Part shown: piece by piece, positions 12,523 through 23,687 of the stretch
How positions within the stretch are numbered: position 1 is the first letter of the stretch
Layout of the letters: every line of letters starts with the position of its first letter
Origin: Madurella fahalii
Lineage: Eukaryota; Ascomycota; Sordariomycetes; Sordariales
DNA: 64,000 nt
Assembly (NCBI GenBank): GCA_029876055.1
Contig: CM056876.1
Location: 3,348,001 to 3,412,000, forward strand
Reading direction: 5' to 3'
Program-made: the position numbers and the translations under genes
Notes under the pieces: model-generated
Told to the model about the DNA's origin: nothing
What the model saw: the letters and a program-made list of their open reading frames with translations, nothing else
Database searches by the model: none

Positions 12523-14469
12523 ATGGCCGGGGGGCATTACAGCCCCGCCATGCTGGCGTTTTTTGCCGAGCGGAAAGTGGCTACTGAGTTCGCTCTCAGG
12601 ATCATGGTGGCTGCGATTTGCGGCCTCATCCTCATCTATGTGATCCCCTACTGGACACGTCGGTTGTTTGCAAGACTCGACACATCAAGAGGACCGCTCA
12701 GGGTGTTGGCTCGACCGTTTGTCGCTAGCTCAAGGTAACAAGACCTCCGTCTTCGGTGACTTGGATGGCTAGACTTGCTGACGATCCTAGACTAATCAGA
12801 AGCGTTTTGGTTCGGAAGGTGCCGGGCTTCGCGTCTGCCGGGCATGCCCTGTTGGCGGCGGCCTTTTTCGGCATATTGGTGGGCTTTTCGTTCGTGAGAT
12901 TGAACGGGAGCTCGATATCCAACTACGCGGCGAGGTTCGGCTGGTACGTCCATCGCCCTAAAACTCCTAGCAAAACCCAAGGAAAACTCACCAGCGTTTC
13001 ACGCAGGATGGCGGAAGTGGCCATGTCTATCACGGTCTTCCTTTCTTTGAAGAACACGCCCCTGGCGTTTCTGACGCCCTATTCGTACGAGCGCCTTAAC
13101 CGTCTACATCAAATTACTGGATGCATCATGTTCGTGTTTATGGTGCTGCATGCCACCATATACACGGTCTACTTTAACAGCACGGGACGCCTCAAGGAAA
13201 AGTACGCGGAGAGGGGAGAGATCGCGGCCATCGTGGCGGGCTTCGCCTTCGCAACTGTCGCCACCTCTGGCATCTGCCGCCGCATTTGGTACGAGTTGTT
13301 CAAGGTGGTACACATCCCCGGTTGGATCATGGGTGTCGTTGCGCTCGGCTTCCACCAGCCCGAATGGGCGAAGAACGTCCTCATCGTCACGCTCGTCGCT
13401 GCGGCCATATGGCTTCTGGACGTCCTCTTGAGGCTTTGCAGGCTGGGATACAACAGCATCAACAACGAGGTAACCTTGTACCCACTCCCTGGCGGGTTCA
13501 CCAGGGTTTCCATGAAGAAGGGTCCTACGGGTGCTCAGCCGGGGAAGCACTGCTTCCTCTGGATCCCGGCAGTTCGCAAATTTCAGTTGCACCCGTTCAC
13601 ATGCCACCGGGCCTCGCCTATGGAGTTCACGGTTAAGGCACAAACCGGATTCACACGGGAACTGTACGAATATGCAACGGCTCATCCTGGTGCGACGGTG
13701 GCGGTATCCTTCGACGGGCCTTATGGGACTTTCCCTAATCCCATCAAGTTCGACAAGATAGTGTTAGTCGCAGGGGGTGCAGGCGCCACCTTCACCATCG
13801 GACTCGTGGAGAACCTTCTCGCAAAGATGAACGGCGAGTCTCACAACAAGGTTGTTTTCATCTGGTCGGTCAAGCAACACGGTGAGTTGCTTCTTTTACC
13901 AGTCCAGCCCTGCTGATCATGTAGACTAATGCATTTGGCCAGAAAACATCTCCTGGTTTAGCGAGCAGCTCGAGATATTCAAGACGCACGAGCATTCGGC
14001 GAAAATCGACTTTGCTCTACACGTCACTCGAGCCCAGTCTTCGCCGACCTTAGGCCTGCCCAACGGCCATGATACGAATGAGAGTGGAAATGACAATGGC
14101 TCCTCCTCCGAGAGTGGAGGATCAGCGCCCGTGTCGCCTGCGGAGACGGATCTCGAGAAAAAAAACCTTACCGAGAAAGACCTGGAACGTGCAATCGAGG
14201 CGCGGATGGAGCATCACGCCAGCGGTACATCGAAGAAGGAGGCGACCGCTGCGACTACCGTGTCTTGGGATTACCTCATCAACAGAGGGCGCCCAGACGT
14301 GCCATCGCTCATCCGCAGCGCGGTCACTGCCACGCCGTCGAACCAGCGTGTCCTGGTCGCGGGATGCGGTCCGGACACCTTGATGGCCGACGTTCGAGCC
14401 ACGGCGGCGAGTCTGATGGTGGCTGATGGGCCAGCGGTTGAGGTGCACTTGGAGCAATTTGGATGGTAG
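12523..14469 (+). CDS. Ferric/cupric reductase transmembrane component (FRE family)
   Basis: Plasma-membrane flavocytochrome that would pass electrons from NADPH through FAD and two hemes to external ferric or cupric ions. Exons 12523-12734, 12791-12943, 13007-13881 and 13943-14469 give 588 residues, with introns of 56, 63 and 61 nt. An N-terminal membrane segment covers about residues 20-42. The ferric-reductase membrane domain has the heme histidines His156/His170 and His224/His238, each pair 14 apart as in the family. The FAD motif HPFT is at 317-320. The nucleotide-binding GGAGAT lies near 378, and the C-terminal GCGPD is typical of ferredoxin-reductase-type NADPH modules. A Ser/Gly/Glu-rich insert sits between these last two, after NGHDTNESG. 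Retaining the second intron would keep the frame open, so exon boundaries rest on splice signals and on the conserved FGW-MAEVAMS junction. Confidence 0.93.
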
Positions 14470-15858
14470 AATGTGCGGGCTTGAATCCTTTTCTTTTCTT
14501 TCTTTTTTCACTCTTATTCTTAACGGGTCATTTCCTCTTGGGTCGGGCCGATCAGGGATGTCATAACTCCTACGGCCCGGTTTGCTCCAATTTTCTTTGC
14601 GTTCGATTTTGTATGCATGGACTGGCGTTAGACACTGGGATCCAACTCCGCGGTACGGACTGCTGGAAAAGTTGGTGGACAAGGGATGACGGGTTAGTAT
14701 TTCGTTAGCTATAGTTACGCTCATAGAGAAGGATGTTATTCGAAGTAACCATGTTAACAAGCTGCACAGTCAGCTGTGTAAATTATTACACCTCTTCCCA
14801 GGGTTACGAGCCGCAGCGCGGCTCGGGGTGATCCTTCGCAGCTTCTACATCGCACCCTTATTTTTTTTTTTTTATTTTATTTTATTTTATTTTATTTTAT
14901 TTTTTTTTTTTTGGCAATGTCGCAGGGTTCTAATAGAGGCTCTGCCGCATTAGGATTCATTCACAGATGCAATCCAGCACCGCTGGATTACCGGAAGTGA
15001 TACTGTCGTCAAAAGCAGCTGCCGTTCTTCCGCAGCTTCCTGGGGCCAGGTGACGATCATGACCCAATCAAGTTGCGGAGGAGGTTGCGAACCGCCATTC
15101 AATTGACGAATGACCTATGGAGCTTGCTAGAAGCTCACTACCCCGCATATCATCCCAGAACACAGGCACGGCCTGGTGTTGAGCACACGGTGTTGGGCTT
15201 CTCGGTTCGAATAATGGATTGTGATGTGTCCGATAGCACGAGTGTGATACAAAAGAGGCCAACAACACCTGGTTTTCTATCTGATTTCTATACCCTTATC
15301 AATCGGCGGATGGAGAAGCAATCCGCCAGGCTCATTCACCTACCTGATGGGGAATAAAGCTTCCGATAAAGGCCGAAGCGAAGAATCACTGCAGCGGTGG
15401 AGTTGCTGCACACCATCCTTGGCGTGCGCAATTGGACTTAGCATTAGCGCCAGCCGCCTGCCAGGGCCTGCCAGGGCCGGCGTTGCGCAGGCAGCGCAAT
15501 CAACACCAACCCCTCCCATTTGGCCTCTGCGCTTCCCTCGACCTGTACTCTTCGACTTGGGTATTGAAGTTCTCAGTTGCAGGATATCCAAAGCCTCTTG
15601 AACGTGGAGCGCCGATTTGTTTGCGTTTTACGACGCCCTCTCTATTCTCTGACGGCGTTTTCTGCTGATCGCCCATCGACTGACGTCAGCGAACCGCGAG
15701 GAAGCAATTAAGATAGCGCCTGCATGCTATTCAGACGACAGCTCTCTCTCGCGGCCTAAATCCGGACTCGAGCTTTTCCCTACGATAGCGCATTCGATTC
15801 AGCCCACAACATTCGTCCGGTCGAGGCTACCGAATAATACACAATTGCTCCGCCAGCC
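14470..15858. other. Gene-free interval between ferric reductase and CBM48 gene
   Basis: It contains the 3' region of the reductase, a TTTTA microsatellite at 14859-14912, and the promoter and leader of the CBM48 gene. No coding frame of its own could be supported. Confidence 0.55.
14859..14912. repeat. TTTTA microsatellite with flanking T tracts
   Basis: Six TTTTA-type units lie between T runs of 13 and 12. Similar A/T-rich pentamer patches occur near 49757-49781 and 55268-55298. They could be slippage products or worn poly(A) tails of retroelements, but no element body is recognisable beside them. Confidence 0.85.
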
Positions 15859-18800
15859 ATGGGGACTTTTACCTTCAAATGGTTAGTTGCGCGTTGCTTA
15901 TGCGCTTGTGTCAAGGTGCAAGAGCTTGCGGCCCGGCCAGGGACCGCTGACTCGATCTACGGTGCTAAGCTCTCCGGCCATGCGCCACAATGACGAATTG
16001 ACGCATATCTGTTGCAACGGCTTGCTAACTGCGGCTTCGTCAACTGTTGCAGGGCCCATGATGCCGAAGAAGTCTATGTGACAGGCACCTTTGACAATTG
16101 GAGCAAAAGCGAGAAGCTCGAGAAGGTGGGACAGGTCTTCCAAAAGACCGTGGCGCTCCCAGACGACTCCAATCCAATATACTACAAGGTGGGTGCTGTC
16201 TCTCACTTGTATCGCTTGCATGAACCGCGGCGCTTTTCTCAGGGCCTCGGAGAGCTCGTAGTTTGGGGAGAGCTGTTTCGTTTGCTCAGCACGCAACAAA
16301 GCCCGGGCAGCTAGGCGCTCGGCCCGCGTCAGGTCATCGTGAGCATGGAGCAGCAACCTTAGTGTGAATCCCACCAACACAACGCCAATAACCGATAAAC
16401 CAGCCACCACCAGGAGCAAGTGCACCTTAATTCCAGCCGACAACTGTCCCCCGACTACCCGTGTTGGTTTCTGTTGTTCCTCCCAGCCCCGTTCCGCGTA
16501 GCCGGTCCTACCCGTCTTGCCGAGCCTTGCGCGATGACGCACAACACCAACACGGTGCTTCGTCAAGAAGAAGCAACCACAGCAAAGAAGGATAAACCCA
16601 GCAAGCGGCCCCAAGGGAGACTAGCGGTAGCTGTGGGGGAGACGCATGGGGCTCGGAAGAGTCATCTTCTGGTCTAACTCCGTTGGCTGGCACTAGACAA
16701 GGACAGGGACAAGACTGTGGCCTTGCATTCAAGTTCCAGTTCGCCCCTCTTTCCCTGTGCCAGTTGCTTTAAAGTTGAACTGGATCCCCGCTTGCTCGAC
16801 GCTAGGCTTGCACTTGCCGAGCAATTTGCCCTAAAATTTGGCCGTTTTTCATCGGCCACGCCAAACACTCAGGCCGTCACTGCTCCAAGTTGCTGACGTG
16901 TTCACTTCTCTACAGTTCGTTGTCGACGGCGAGTGGACCATCGACCACACTGCGCCGCACGGAAAGGACCACGACGGGAACGAAAACAATATATTGTTAC
17001 CTGAACAAATGGACAAGGTAGAAGCAACCGCCGCCACTGCGGCCCTCAGCTCTGCCCACCCTGATTCTACGACGGCCCAACTGGCTGGTGCAGTCCCCCT
17101 AGAAGAGAAGAAGGAGGAGGCTGGCGATGCGACCATCGCCAAGTCTATTGTCAACTCTGCTGCCCCCGACTCCACCACCGCTCAACTGGCCGGCGCCGTC
17201 TCCTTAGAGGAGAAGAAGGAAGGGAAAGCCGAGGAAAAGCAGGAAGAGAAGGCTGAGAACGATGCTTCCCCCCTGGCGGCTTCCCTGAGACGCCCGCTGC
17301 GGAACTCGAAAAGGAGGTCAAGGTCGACCCGCTCCCCGCTGCGGAAGGGGCCGTCAACCCCATTAAGCTCGAGGCCGGCGAGACAGTCCCAAAGGAAATC
17401 TCGGCCGGTGCAATTGACAGCCACGTCACGCTAGACAAGGAGTCGTATGAGAAGAGCGACCGCATCCCGGGCATCGAGACCGAGCTCCCCCCGTCACTGG
17501 CAACATGATACCAGAGTCGAGCCTGCCTGTCATGGCTGCTAATGAAGTTGCAATCAATACCGTTGCCCCTGAATCGACAACGGCCGCATTGGCCGGCCAA
17601 GTCCCCCTAGAGGAGCCCAAAGTACCTGAGATTGTGAAGCAGAGTCAAGAGAAGGCCCACGTTGATCCGGAAGCGAGTGCCATCAGTGAGGAGGTTAGGG
17701 AGAAGGCCGAGGTTGAGGAAGAGCTTCTGGACAAAGTTCCCGAAGCTCCCTCAACCTCGGAGGGCACCGGTGGTAAGGGCACCGAGAAATCCGAGACTGA
17801 CGTGACCGCCGCTGAGGCCGTACTTGCTGGGGCAGCCACGGCTGGGTCTGTAGCGTTGGGGGCTGCTATCGCGATTACCGAAAGTGCCAGTGGTGCCGCG
17901 GCAAATGTTGCTGCCAAGGCTAGCGATGCCGCCGCTGGCCTCGCAACCAAGGCCACAACTGCCGCGACCGACGCTGCGGCCAATCTGCCCGATTCTGTCA
18001 AGGCTGCGCTCCCCGAATCTGTCCAGGAATCCATCACCGAGGACAAGAAGGAGGCCGTCGTTGAGAGTGTGTCCCCGGAAGTCCCCGCTAAGGTGAAGGA
18101 ATCACTCAAGGAAGCTGCCGAGAGTCCCGAGGCTGCGGCCAACACCGAGGCTGTGGAGGAGAAGAAGCAGGTCGAGACTGAGCTTCTCAAAGTGGTGAAG
18201 CAGGTTGACCAGGTTGGCGAATCGCCTACTTTGGCAGCTGTAGAGAAGGAAAAGCCGCTCGGGGCTAAGGCTGTTGTTGAAGCTCCTCAAATTACCGAGG
18301 TGCCGAAGGTGGTGGAGGAGGTTGAGGCTGAGAAGGCTGAGAAGGCTGAGACTGTCGAGACGCCCCAGGCCGTTGAGCCTCCCCACTCCGCCGAGCCGAC
18401 CGAGACTGTGTCAGAGGCCAAGCCTGTTGTGACAGGCCAAGCCGATGACGCGCCGCCTCCTGTCGCGGGGATCAGGCTTGTTGAAGACATCAAGCCTGTT
18501 GAGCTGTCGAAGGCTGCTGAGGAGTCGGAAGCTGTCGAACCGCCCAAGGCTATGGATGAACCCGAAGCCGCCGGGATATCGACGACGGAGACAGTCGACG
18601 CGCCCAAGGCTGCGGTCGAGGCACCTACCGTTGCAGAGACCACCAAAGCGATGCCCGCGGCGGAGCAAGCACAGCCGGCGGCAGAGGTGACCAAGACGGA
18701 CGAGGCTGCAGCATCAGCAACGAACGGGGCCACCACCGCCGCCGCCACTACGTCCACTGGTGCCGAAACTAACGGGAATAAGACGGCCGACGGCCAGGCA

Positions 18801-18863
18801 TCCGTGAAGAAGAAGAACAGGATTAGTGGTTTCTTTGCCAAGTTGAAGCACAAGTTTGCTTAA
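15859..18863 (+). CDS. CBM48/AMPK-type glycogen-binding protein (Mdg1/Crp1-like) with two frameshifts
   Basis: Exons 15859-15881, 16053-16188 and 16916-18863. The spliced N-terminus has the AMPK-beta glycogen-binding fold: TFKW, then VYVTGTFDNWS, then YYK-FVVDGEW, DHTAP and NNIL. This matches yeast Mdg1 and Crp1, which carry this domain before a long disordered tail. Here the tail is Ala/Glu/Pro/Val-rich. It repeats the motif PDSTTAQLAGAVPLEE (PESTTAALAGQVPLEE in the third copy) and ends in a basic KKKNRISGFFAKLKHKF segment that could be an amphipathic membrane or DNA contact. The frame breaks twice, each time inside a run of six C (17268-17273 and 17487-17492), and each break is resolved by one extra C. 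With both corrected, the length is 702 residues and all phases agree. Intron 2 is 727 nt, unusually long here. A sequencing undercount is the simplest cause. Confidence 0.8.
17268..17273 (+). other. Frameshift 1 in CBM48 gene at C6 tract
   Basis: Upstream frame reads through KAENDAS; the downstream coding frame resumes with PGGFPETPAAELEKEVKV. One additional C in this run would join them. Both sides have the composition of the same Ala/Glu-rich tail. Confidence 0.75.
17487..17492 (+). other. Frameshift 2 in CBM48 gene at C6 tract
   Basis: The middle frame ends TELPPSLAT-stop, while one extra C gives ELPPVTGNMIPESSLP and continues to the end of the gene. The ATG at 17505 is therefore an internal codon, not a separate start. 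Confidence 0.75.
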
Positions 18864-20196
18864 GATAGCGGTGATTGGTGTGCCCCAGAGAGCGAAGCGC
18901 TATTATACCTCTTTCTCTCCTCCCCACCTTTTTTCTCTTCTCTCAACTGGGGCTGCGTTGTGTTGCTGTTGTTCCATTTATCCACATTTTACGTCATGAC
19001 AGTCTACCAAGCCAAATACTCTGTTGTTATGGTGGTTGTGGTAGTGATAGCGGTGGTGGTGATGACGATGATGATGGTGGTGATGGTGGTAAGGTGGGCG
19101 GGCTGTTGTGCATATCCTTCGTTGAACTCTAATTACCATACCATACTTGTGTTGTATCAATACCTGGTATCAGTCTCGTGTTCATCATTATTTTACCTTG
19201 AGAAAGCCAAATGGGATATCTCATGAATGGAGACGATTTTCTGGAATCAATTCGTCGAGTGATGTACGAGAAGGCAGAAGGGTTCGGACGAAGGTATGTA
19301 CAAGCGGCTGGTGGATTGAGTGCGGCATCCAGTTCCTCTACCTTGAGATCGTTGGGTTTCCCGAAGTGCGGTAAAGCCTATATATAGGATTTGGGAGTTA
19401 ACATTCTAATTCCGAGTTGATATAATCCTATTGTGCTTGGGATAGTTGTTGCCGAGAACTCTGATCCGGTTTGTTGACCAGAAAATATTCCTTAAGAGTC
19501 GCCGTCTCAAGTATGCAGCAAAAGGCTAAAATTGAACGACTGATGAGAAATCAATCGACTTCACACAGTTAATAATCATGATAATCTTTTTTTCTGAAAG
19601 GTATGCGCGTACATCTCAAAAGAGAGTATGCTTACTCGCCGTGATGCATAAAGTGTTTCGGCAAATGCGGTAACTTGCCGTATGCACTGTCCATAGGGGC
19701 CATGTCCCATGTTTTTCTGACGTGATGCACCTGTAGAGTCAGCTGACCTAGGGAGCGACGGGCCTACCAGCGCCACTCGCTCCCCGGAATCATCAAGTTT
19801 AACGACATTTGCCCCGCGACCGAGTGACTCTTCCTCCTCGCCCGCCCAACCTCCGCGGGGTCCTGCACTGGGCCCCTCCAGAACGCAATTCTCGCTCGAT
19901 AATGAGCGAGGATCGGAATTAGCCATCGATACGTTTCAGCTCGGGGAACCTAGGAATTGTGACTTTTTAGAAATCACAATTGCAGCCGACAGTCGCCATC
20001 CATCGACCTTTAAGGTATGTTGGGAATGCTCGACAACTACCTTGCCATCATCGGCGTCGCTTCTGTTGGCTATCCTCTGTGTCACGACGGCAGCTGACGA
20101 CTTCTGAAGAAGACCTGGCAAATTGCTTCTCGTGCACGCCGCGATACGGATGAACCACATCGACCACTTGCCGCTCTCCTGCCCCAACTACCGAAT
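18864..20196. other. Intergenic region with GGT/GAT repeats
   Basis: It begins with a pyrimidine-rich 3' region, then a trinucleotide GGT/GAT-rich patch at about 19030-19092, then the upstream region of the RING gene. No coding frame could be supported. Confidence 0.55.
19030..19092. repeat. Imperfect GGT/GAT trinucleotide repeat
   Basis: A run of GGT, GTG and GAT trinucleotides in the 3' region of the CBM48 gene. It produces apparent poly-Val, poly-Met or poly-His frames that are not genes. Confidence 0.8.
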
Positions 20197-22173
20197 ATGA
20201 GCTCGACGTCATCCGCTTCAAGCAAGCCTATCTCGGCCCCGGTCACGGCGAGCCACTCCACAGCCATCTCTCAAGCGCCGACCCCGAGTTTCGAGGCCAG
20301 TCGTCGACAGTCCCAGGGCTCATTGCACACTCAGGCAACTCCCAGAAAAAGCCAAGGTTCGAGGAGGCAGCATCGGAACCAGAGGCGGCCGGGCCAGGGC
20401 GGCAACGGACATCTGGATCAGGAGGACGAAATGGCCGAGATCAGAGCCCTGCGCAATGCCTCGAGCAGACGCGGTCAGACATCCATCACACATTTGATGA
20501 GCTACGCCTTGCCGCCGCGCCCTCACGACCACTACTACCATGCTTCGTATTCTCGCTCCTACCGGCGGAACCCTTCTTGGGGGGCTGGCTCCGGGTACCA
20601 CCCTGCCGACAAGGCCCGCTACATCCATGCCAATTACCGCTTTGTCGTGAAACCTAACGGGAATTACGCCTGCCAGGCCGCCGACGCCGACGAGCACATC
20701 GACTGGAGCGATGTCCTCCAGGTCATCGCTTCGGCCGAGTCCCAGCAAACATCCTGCCCCATCTGTCTCTCCGAGCCTGTTGCGCCGCGCATGGCAAAGT
20801 GTGGCCACATCTTTTGCTTGCCCTGTTTGATGCGCTTCATGAACACTAGCAATGGTGAATTGGCCGAGAAGAAACAGACCCGGTGGAGGAAATGCCCCAT
20901 CTGCGAGGATTCTGTGTACTTGTCCGATGTGCGTCCGGTGAGGTTCTATGCCGGCCAGGAGAGCCCGCTACCCCGCCCGGGGGACGATGTTATTCTCCGC
21001 CTAATGGCACGGAATGCGAAGAGCACACTGGCACTGCCAAAAGAAGGCGCGGCTGAGGTGCTCCAATCCGGCGAGGATGTCCCTTGGCATTTTGCAGCAA
21101 ATGTGTTGGATTATGCTAGGATCATGAGGGGCACCGGCGGTTACATGGCTGAACAGTTCGACCGAGAGGTTGAGGATCTTCTGAAACAGGAGAAGGAGGA
21201 CGAACTGCTCTATCACGAGGACAACGAGTGGACGCAGAAGGCTATCAGGGCGATCAGCGCGGCAAAGGAGAAGGCGGCCGAGATGGATGGGACATCAACA
21301 ACCGAGCCGGCCACGGCCCCGGAATCGAGCCAACCAAAACAGGGCGAGCAAGATTTCTATTTCTACACGTCTCCACCGCATCTTTATCTCTCGCCGCTAG
21401 ACATACGGATTCTTAAGACCAAGTACGGGGCGTTTTCCGCTTTCCCCTCGACGCTACTTCCGAGGGTCGAGCACATCTCGACCGGTCATGTGGTTGATGA
21501 TAGCCTGCGAAAGCGGGCGAAATATCTCGGCCATCTGCCGCGGGGTTGTCTGATCAGCTTTCTAGAATGCGACTGGACAGACATTGTGGCGCCCGAGATT
21601 TTGGAGACTTTCTCGGAGGAGATTGAGCGCCGTCGCCGGCGGAATCGAGAGAAGGCGACACAAGAGGAACGAGAGCGGCTACAGGCCGAGCGCCTCGAGG
21701 CAGCGGCGGTCCGCGATGCGAGGCGTCATCTCGGCCCGGTAGACGAGGAGGTGACGGTCCGCTTTGGAAGCATGAGTACTGACGAGCCGCCTGTCGACAT
21801 GAACGATTTCCTACCTCTGGGGGCTGAAGGAACCACGCCACCCAACCCGCGGCCTGGATTCTCATCGCTGTCTGACATTAGCACCAGCCCATCCGGCCGC
21901 AGGACTGTTTGGGGAACGCCCATGGTAGGGGCGCCTCCCGAGACGCTCCCCAGCCGCCCTAAGGCGGACGATGGGTGGCTGAGGGATGCGGAAGTGCTAG
22001 AGACGCTAGGCGCCGCGGATCTGGCCATGCAGTTAGAGGCAATGGGGGTCGAACCAAATGGTGGAGCCAGCAGTGGGAGCACCGCAGCTGCCAGTTCCAG
22101 CGGTGGAGGCGGCAAGAAGAAAAAGAAGCAGAAAATTACATTGATGAGCACGGGTGGTCGGCGAGGCCTGTAG
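20197..22173 (+). CDS. MAG2: RING E3 ubiquitin ligase, RNF10/Mag2 family
   Basis: Intronless frame of 658 residues. Residues 187-236 form a C3HC4 RING: Cys187/190, Cys202/His204, Cys207/210 and Cys233/236, with CGHIFCLPCLMRF in the centre. The flanking order is the RNF10/Mag2 layout: a disordered Ser/Gln/Arg N-terminus, a block around RYIHANYRFVV just before the RING, a conserved region after it containing YFYTSPPHLYLSPLDIRIL, and a basic Arg/Glu helix around 470-510. In yeast and animals this family ubiquitinates 40S ribosomal proteins during ribosome quality control; that role is transferred by family. The C-terminus ends in a Lys-rich KKKKKQK stretch. The start is the first ATG of the open frame; initiation slightly further in cannot be excluded because the first 70 residues are poorly constrained. 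Confidence 0.87.
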   Translation: MSSTSSASSKPISAPVTASHSTAISQAPTPSFEASRRQSQGSLHTQATPRKSQGSRRQHRNQRRPGQGGNGHLDQEDEMAEIRALRNASSRRGQTSITHLMSYALPPRPHDHYYHASYSRSYRRNPSWGAGSGYHPADKARYIHANYRFVVKPNGNYACQAADADEHIDWSDVLQVIASAESQQTSCPICLSEPVAPRMAKCGHIFCLPCLMRFMNTSNGELAEKKQTRWRKCPICEDSVYLSDVRPVRFYAGQESPLPRPGDDVILRLMARNAKSTLALPKEGAAEVLQSGEDVPWHFAANVLDYARIMRGTGGYMAEQFDREVEDLLKQEKEDELLYHEDNEWTQKAIRAISAAKEKAAEMDGTSTTEPATAPESSQPKQGEQDFYFYTSPPHLYLSPLDIRILKTKYGAFSAFPSTLLPRVEHISTGHVVDDSLRKRAKYLGHLPRGCLISFLECDWTDIVAPEILETFSEEIERRRRRNREKATQEERERLQAERLEAAAVRDARRHLGPVDEEVTVRFGSMSTDEPPVDMNDFLPLGAEGTTPPNPRPGFSSLSDISTSPSGRRTVWGTPMVGAPPETLPSRPKADDGWLRDAEVLETLGAADLAMQLEAMGVEPNGGASSGSTAAASSSGGGGKKKKKQKITLMSTGGRRGL

Positions 22174-22901
22174 AGGAACATATCGCTAGGTGTAGGTTTC
22201 TTTTCTTGATTTTTGACCTAGGCGTGTTTCTCGACGCCAGGACCCGAAAACCGCTATAGCTGCGCTTGGCTGAGCGACGGAGCAGACAACACATGCGAGG
22301 GAATGCTCATGTTGCGTGATCTCTAGCGGGTTGGCGAAGAAACAAATTCATCGGGGCGGTGCTGCAGGATTCGGGATTGGGAACGCGCATTTGGTACAGG
22401 GACCGTCCAGACAGATCTATATGTGGCTTACCATCATATAAATTATACTATGTCGTTGGTTTTCGAGCTCACAGCCTCCTCTGTGAAGTTCCAAGCGTCC
22501 ATTCAAGAGTTTCCCGGCCGGAATCCGTAGCTGAAATGTGTTGAGGGATCGGCATATTTGCCTCATCACCGAGTTAGCCCCACAAGACTTACAAGAAGAT
22601 AAGTATCTACAACGCGACATGAAGTCATAGGTGGCTCAGCGAATCTTCGTTTCTCCGCACGCAATTGAGCAATCTTCAATTGTTGGTTAACTGTTTCGCA
22701 GAAGACACAGCAGTCCCGCGTCGCCATGACATCACGGCCCATGATGTCATGCTCTGTTTGGTTGTCGAGCCCTCTATTTCAGGTGTCGTTGCTCCCTTTC
22801 AGAGTCGAGGCAGCGCACAATACATTGCTTTTCCATAGCGATCTAACCGTACAGAGAGATCGGAACTACTCTAATTTGAAACATCAACATCAGTAACTAA
22901 G
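22174..22901. other. Intergenic region, RING gene to hydrophilin gene
   Basis: A palindrome-like CATGACATCACGGCCCATG followed by ATGTCATG near 22724-22748 lies about 160 nt before the next ATG and resembles a bZIP/CRE-type site cluster (TGACATCA). No coding frame could be supported. Confidence 0.5.
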
Positions 22902-23687
22902 ATGGCGTCCAAACCAGCCCCCAGCGCCGGCATGAAGGTACGCACACCATATACGCACAGAACCTCCCCCTCCTCCTCCCCAAACGCAGCCCCAATTGAC
23001 CACAGCGACTGACATGGGGCGTTCCCACGACAGGTTACCAGGGGTGGAGAAGCCCCCATTACGCAGGAATCCGCCGGCCTGGTGCCCGAGTCCTCCCTTG
23101 CGGCCGAGTCGACCCGCGCAGGCGGCGGGTTCGCCTCGAATCCGGGCCAGCACGGCCAGTCCGACCCGCAGTCTCAACCGCAGTCCCAGCAACAGCCGCA
23201 CCAGCAATCCGCCGAGCAGCACCAGCACCAGTCCAAACCCGCCCGCCAGCAAGGCTACGTCATCGGCACCGGCCAGTCCCTCAAGAGCCACGGCGGCGGC
23301 GGGGGCACCGACGCCAACAAGACCACCTCGCTCAACCTCGAGAACCGGCAGGCTGAGCGCGGCGGCCACGCCCAGAGCCACGGCCTGGGCGGCGTCGAGG
23401 GCGGGCAGGGCGGCGACGCCCCGTCCTACGCCCACGGCAGCCACTACGACCGGGAGATGGGAGGAGGCGGCGTCGGCAGGCCGCACGGCAAGAACCTGCA
23501 CGAGGGCGGGTTCGAGGGCAGCGGGACGGCCGAGGGCGCGCTCCCGGAGCCCGGGAGCATGGACGACCCCGGGAGGCTGGCGGAGAGGGCTATGATGGGG
23601 GGCATGCGGAGCCACGGGGGCCCGAGGGAGACGGGGATCCGCGACGAGAGGAGGTACGAGGCTCTTGGGAACGATGAGCCGGCTTGA
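22902..23687 (+). CDS. Small hydrophilic stress-type protein (hydrophilin/SMP-like)
   Basis: Exons 22902-22937 and 23034-23687 with a 96-nt intron (donor GTACGC, acceptor CGACAG) give 229 residues. The product starts MASKPAPSAGMK and is Gly-, Gln-, His- and Ser-rich, with no hydrophobic segment. The conserved patch VPESSLAAESTRAGGGF near residues 28-44 resembles the SLAAES motif of fungal proteins related to seed-maturation (SMP) and LEA proteins. A second patch, QGYVIGTGQSLKSHG, follows a Gln/His-rich stretch. The C-terminal half has repeated GG and HG motifs and ends RRYEALGNDEPA. Such proteins are usually linked to conidia, desiccation or heat stress; that role is inference from composition and motif. 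The TGACATCA-like sites upstream fit stress regulation but are not proof. Confidence 0.68.

Noticed and set aside
17505..18863. Separate gene starting at ATG 17505
   Set aside because: The upstream frames carry the same repeated motif, and a one-base change at C6 joins them, so this is the third part of the CBM48 gene.
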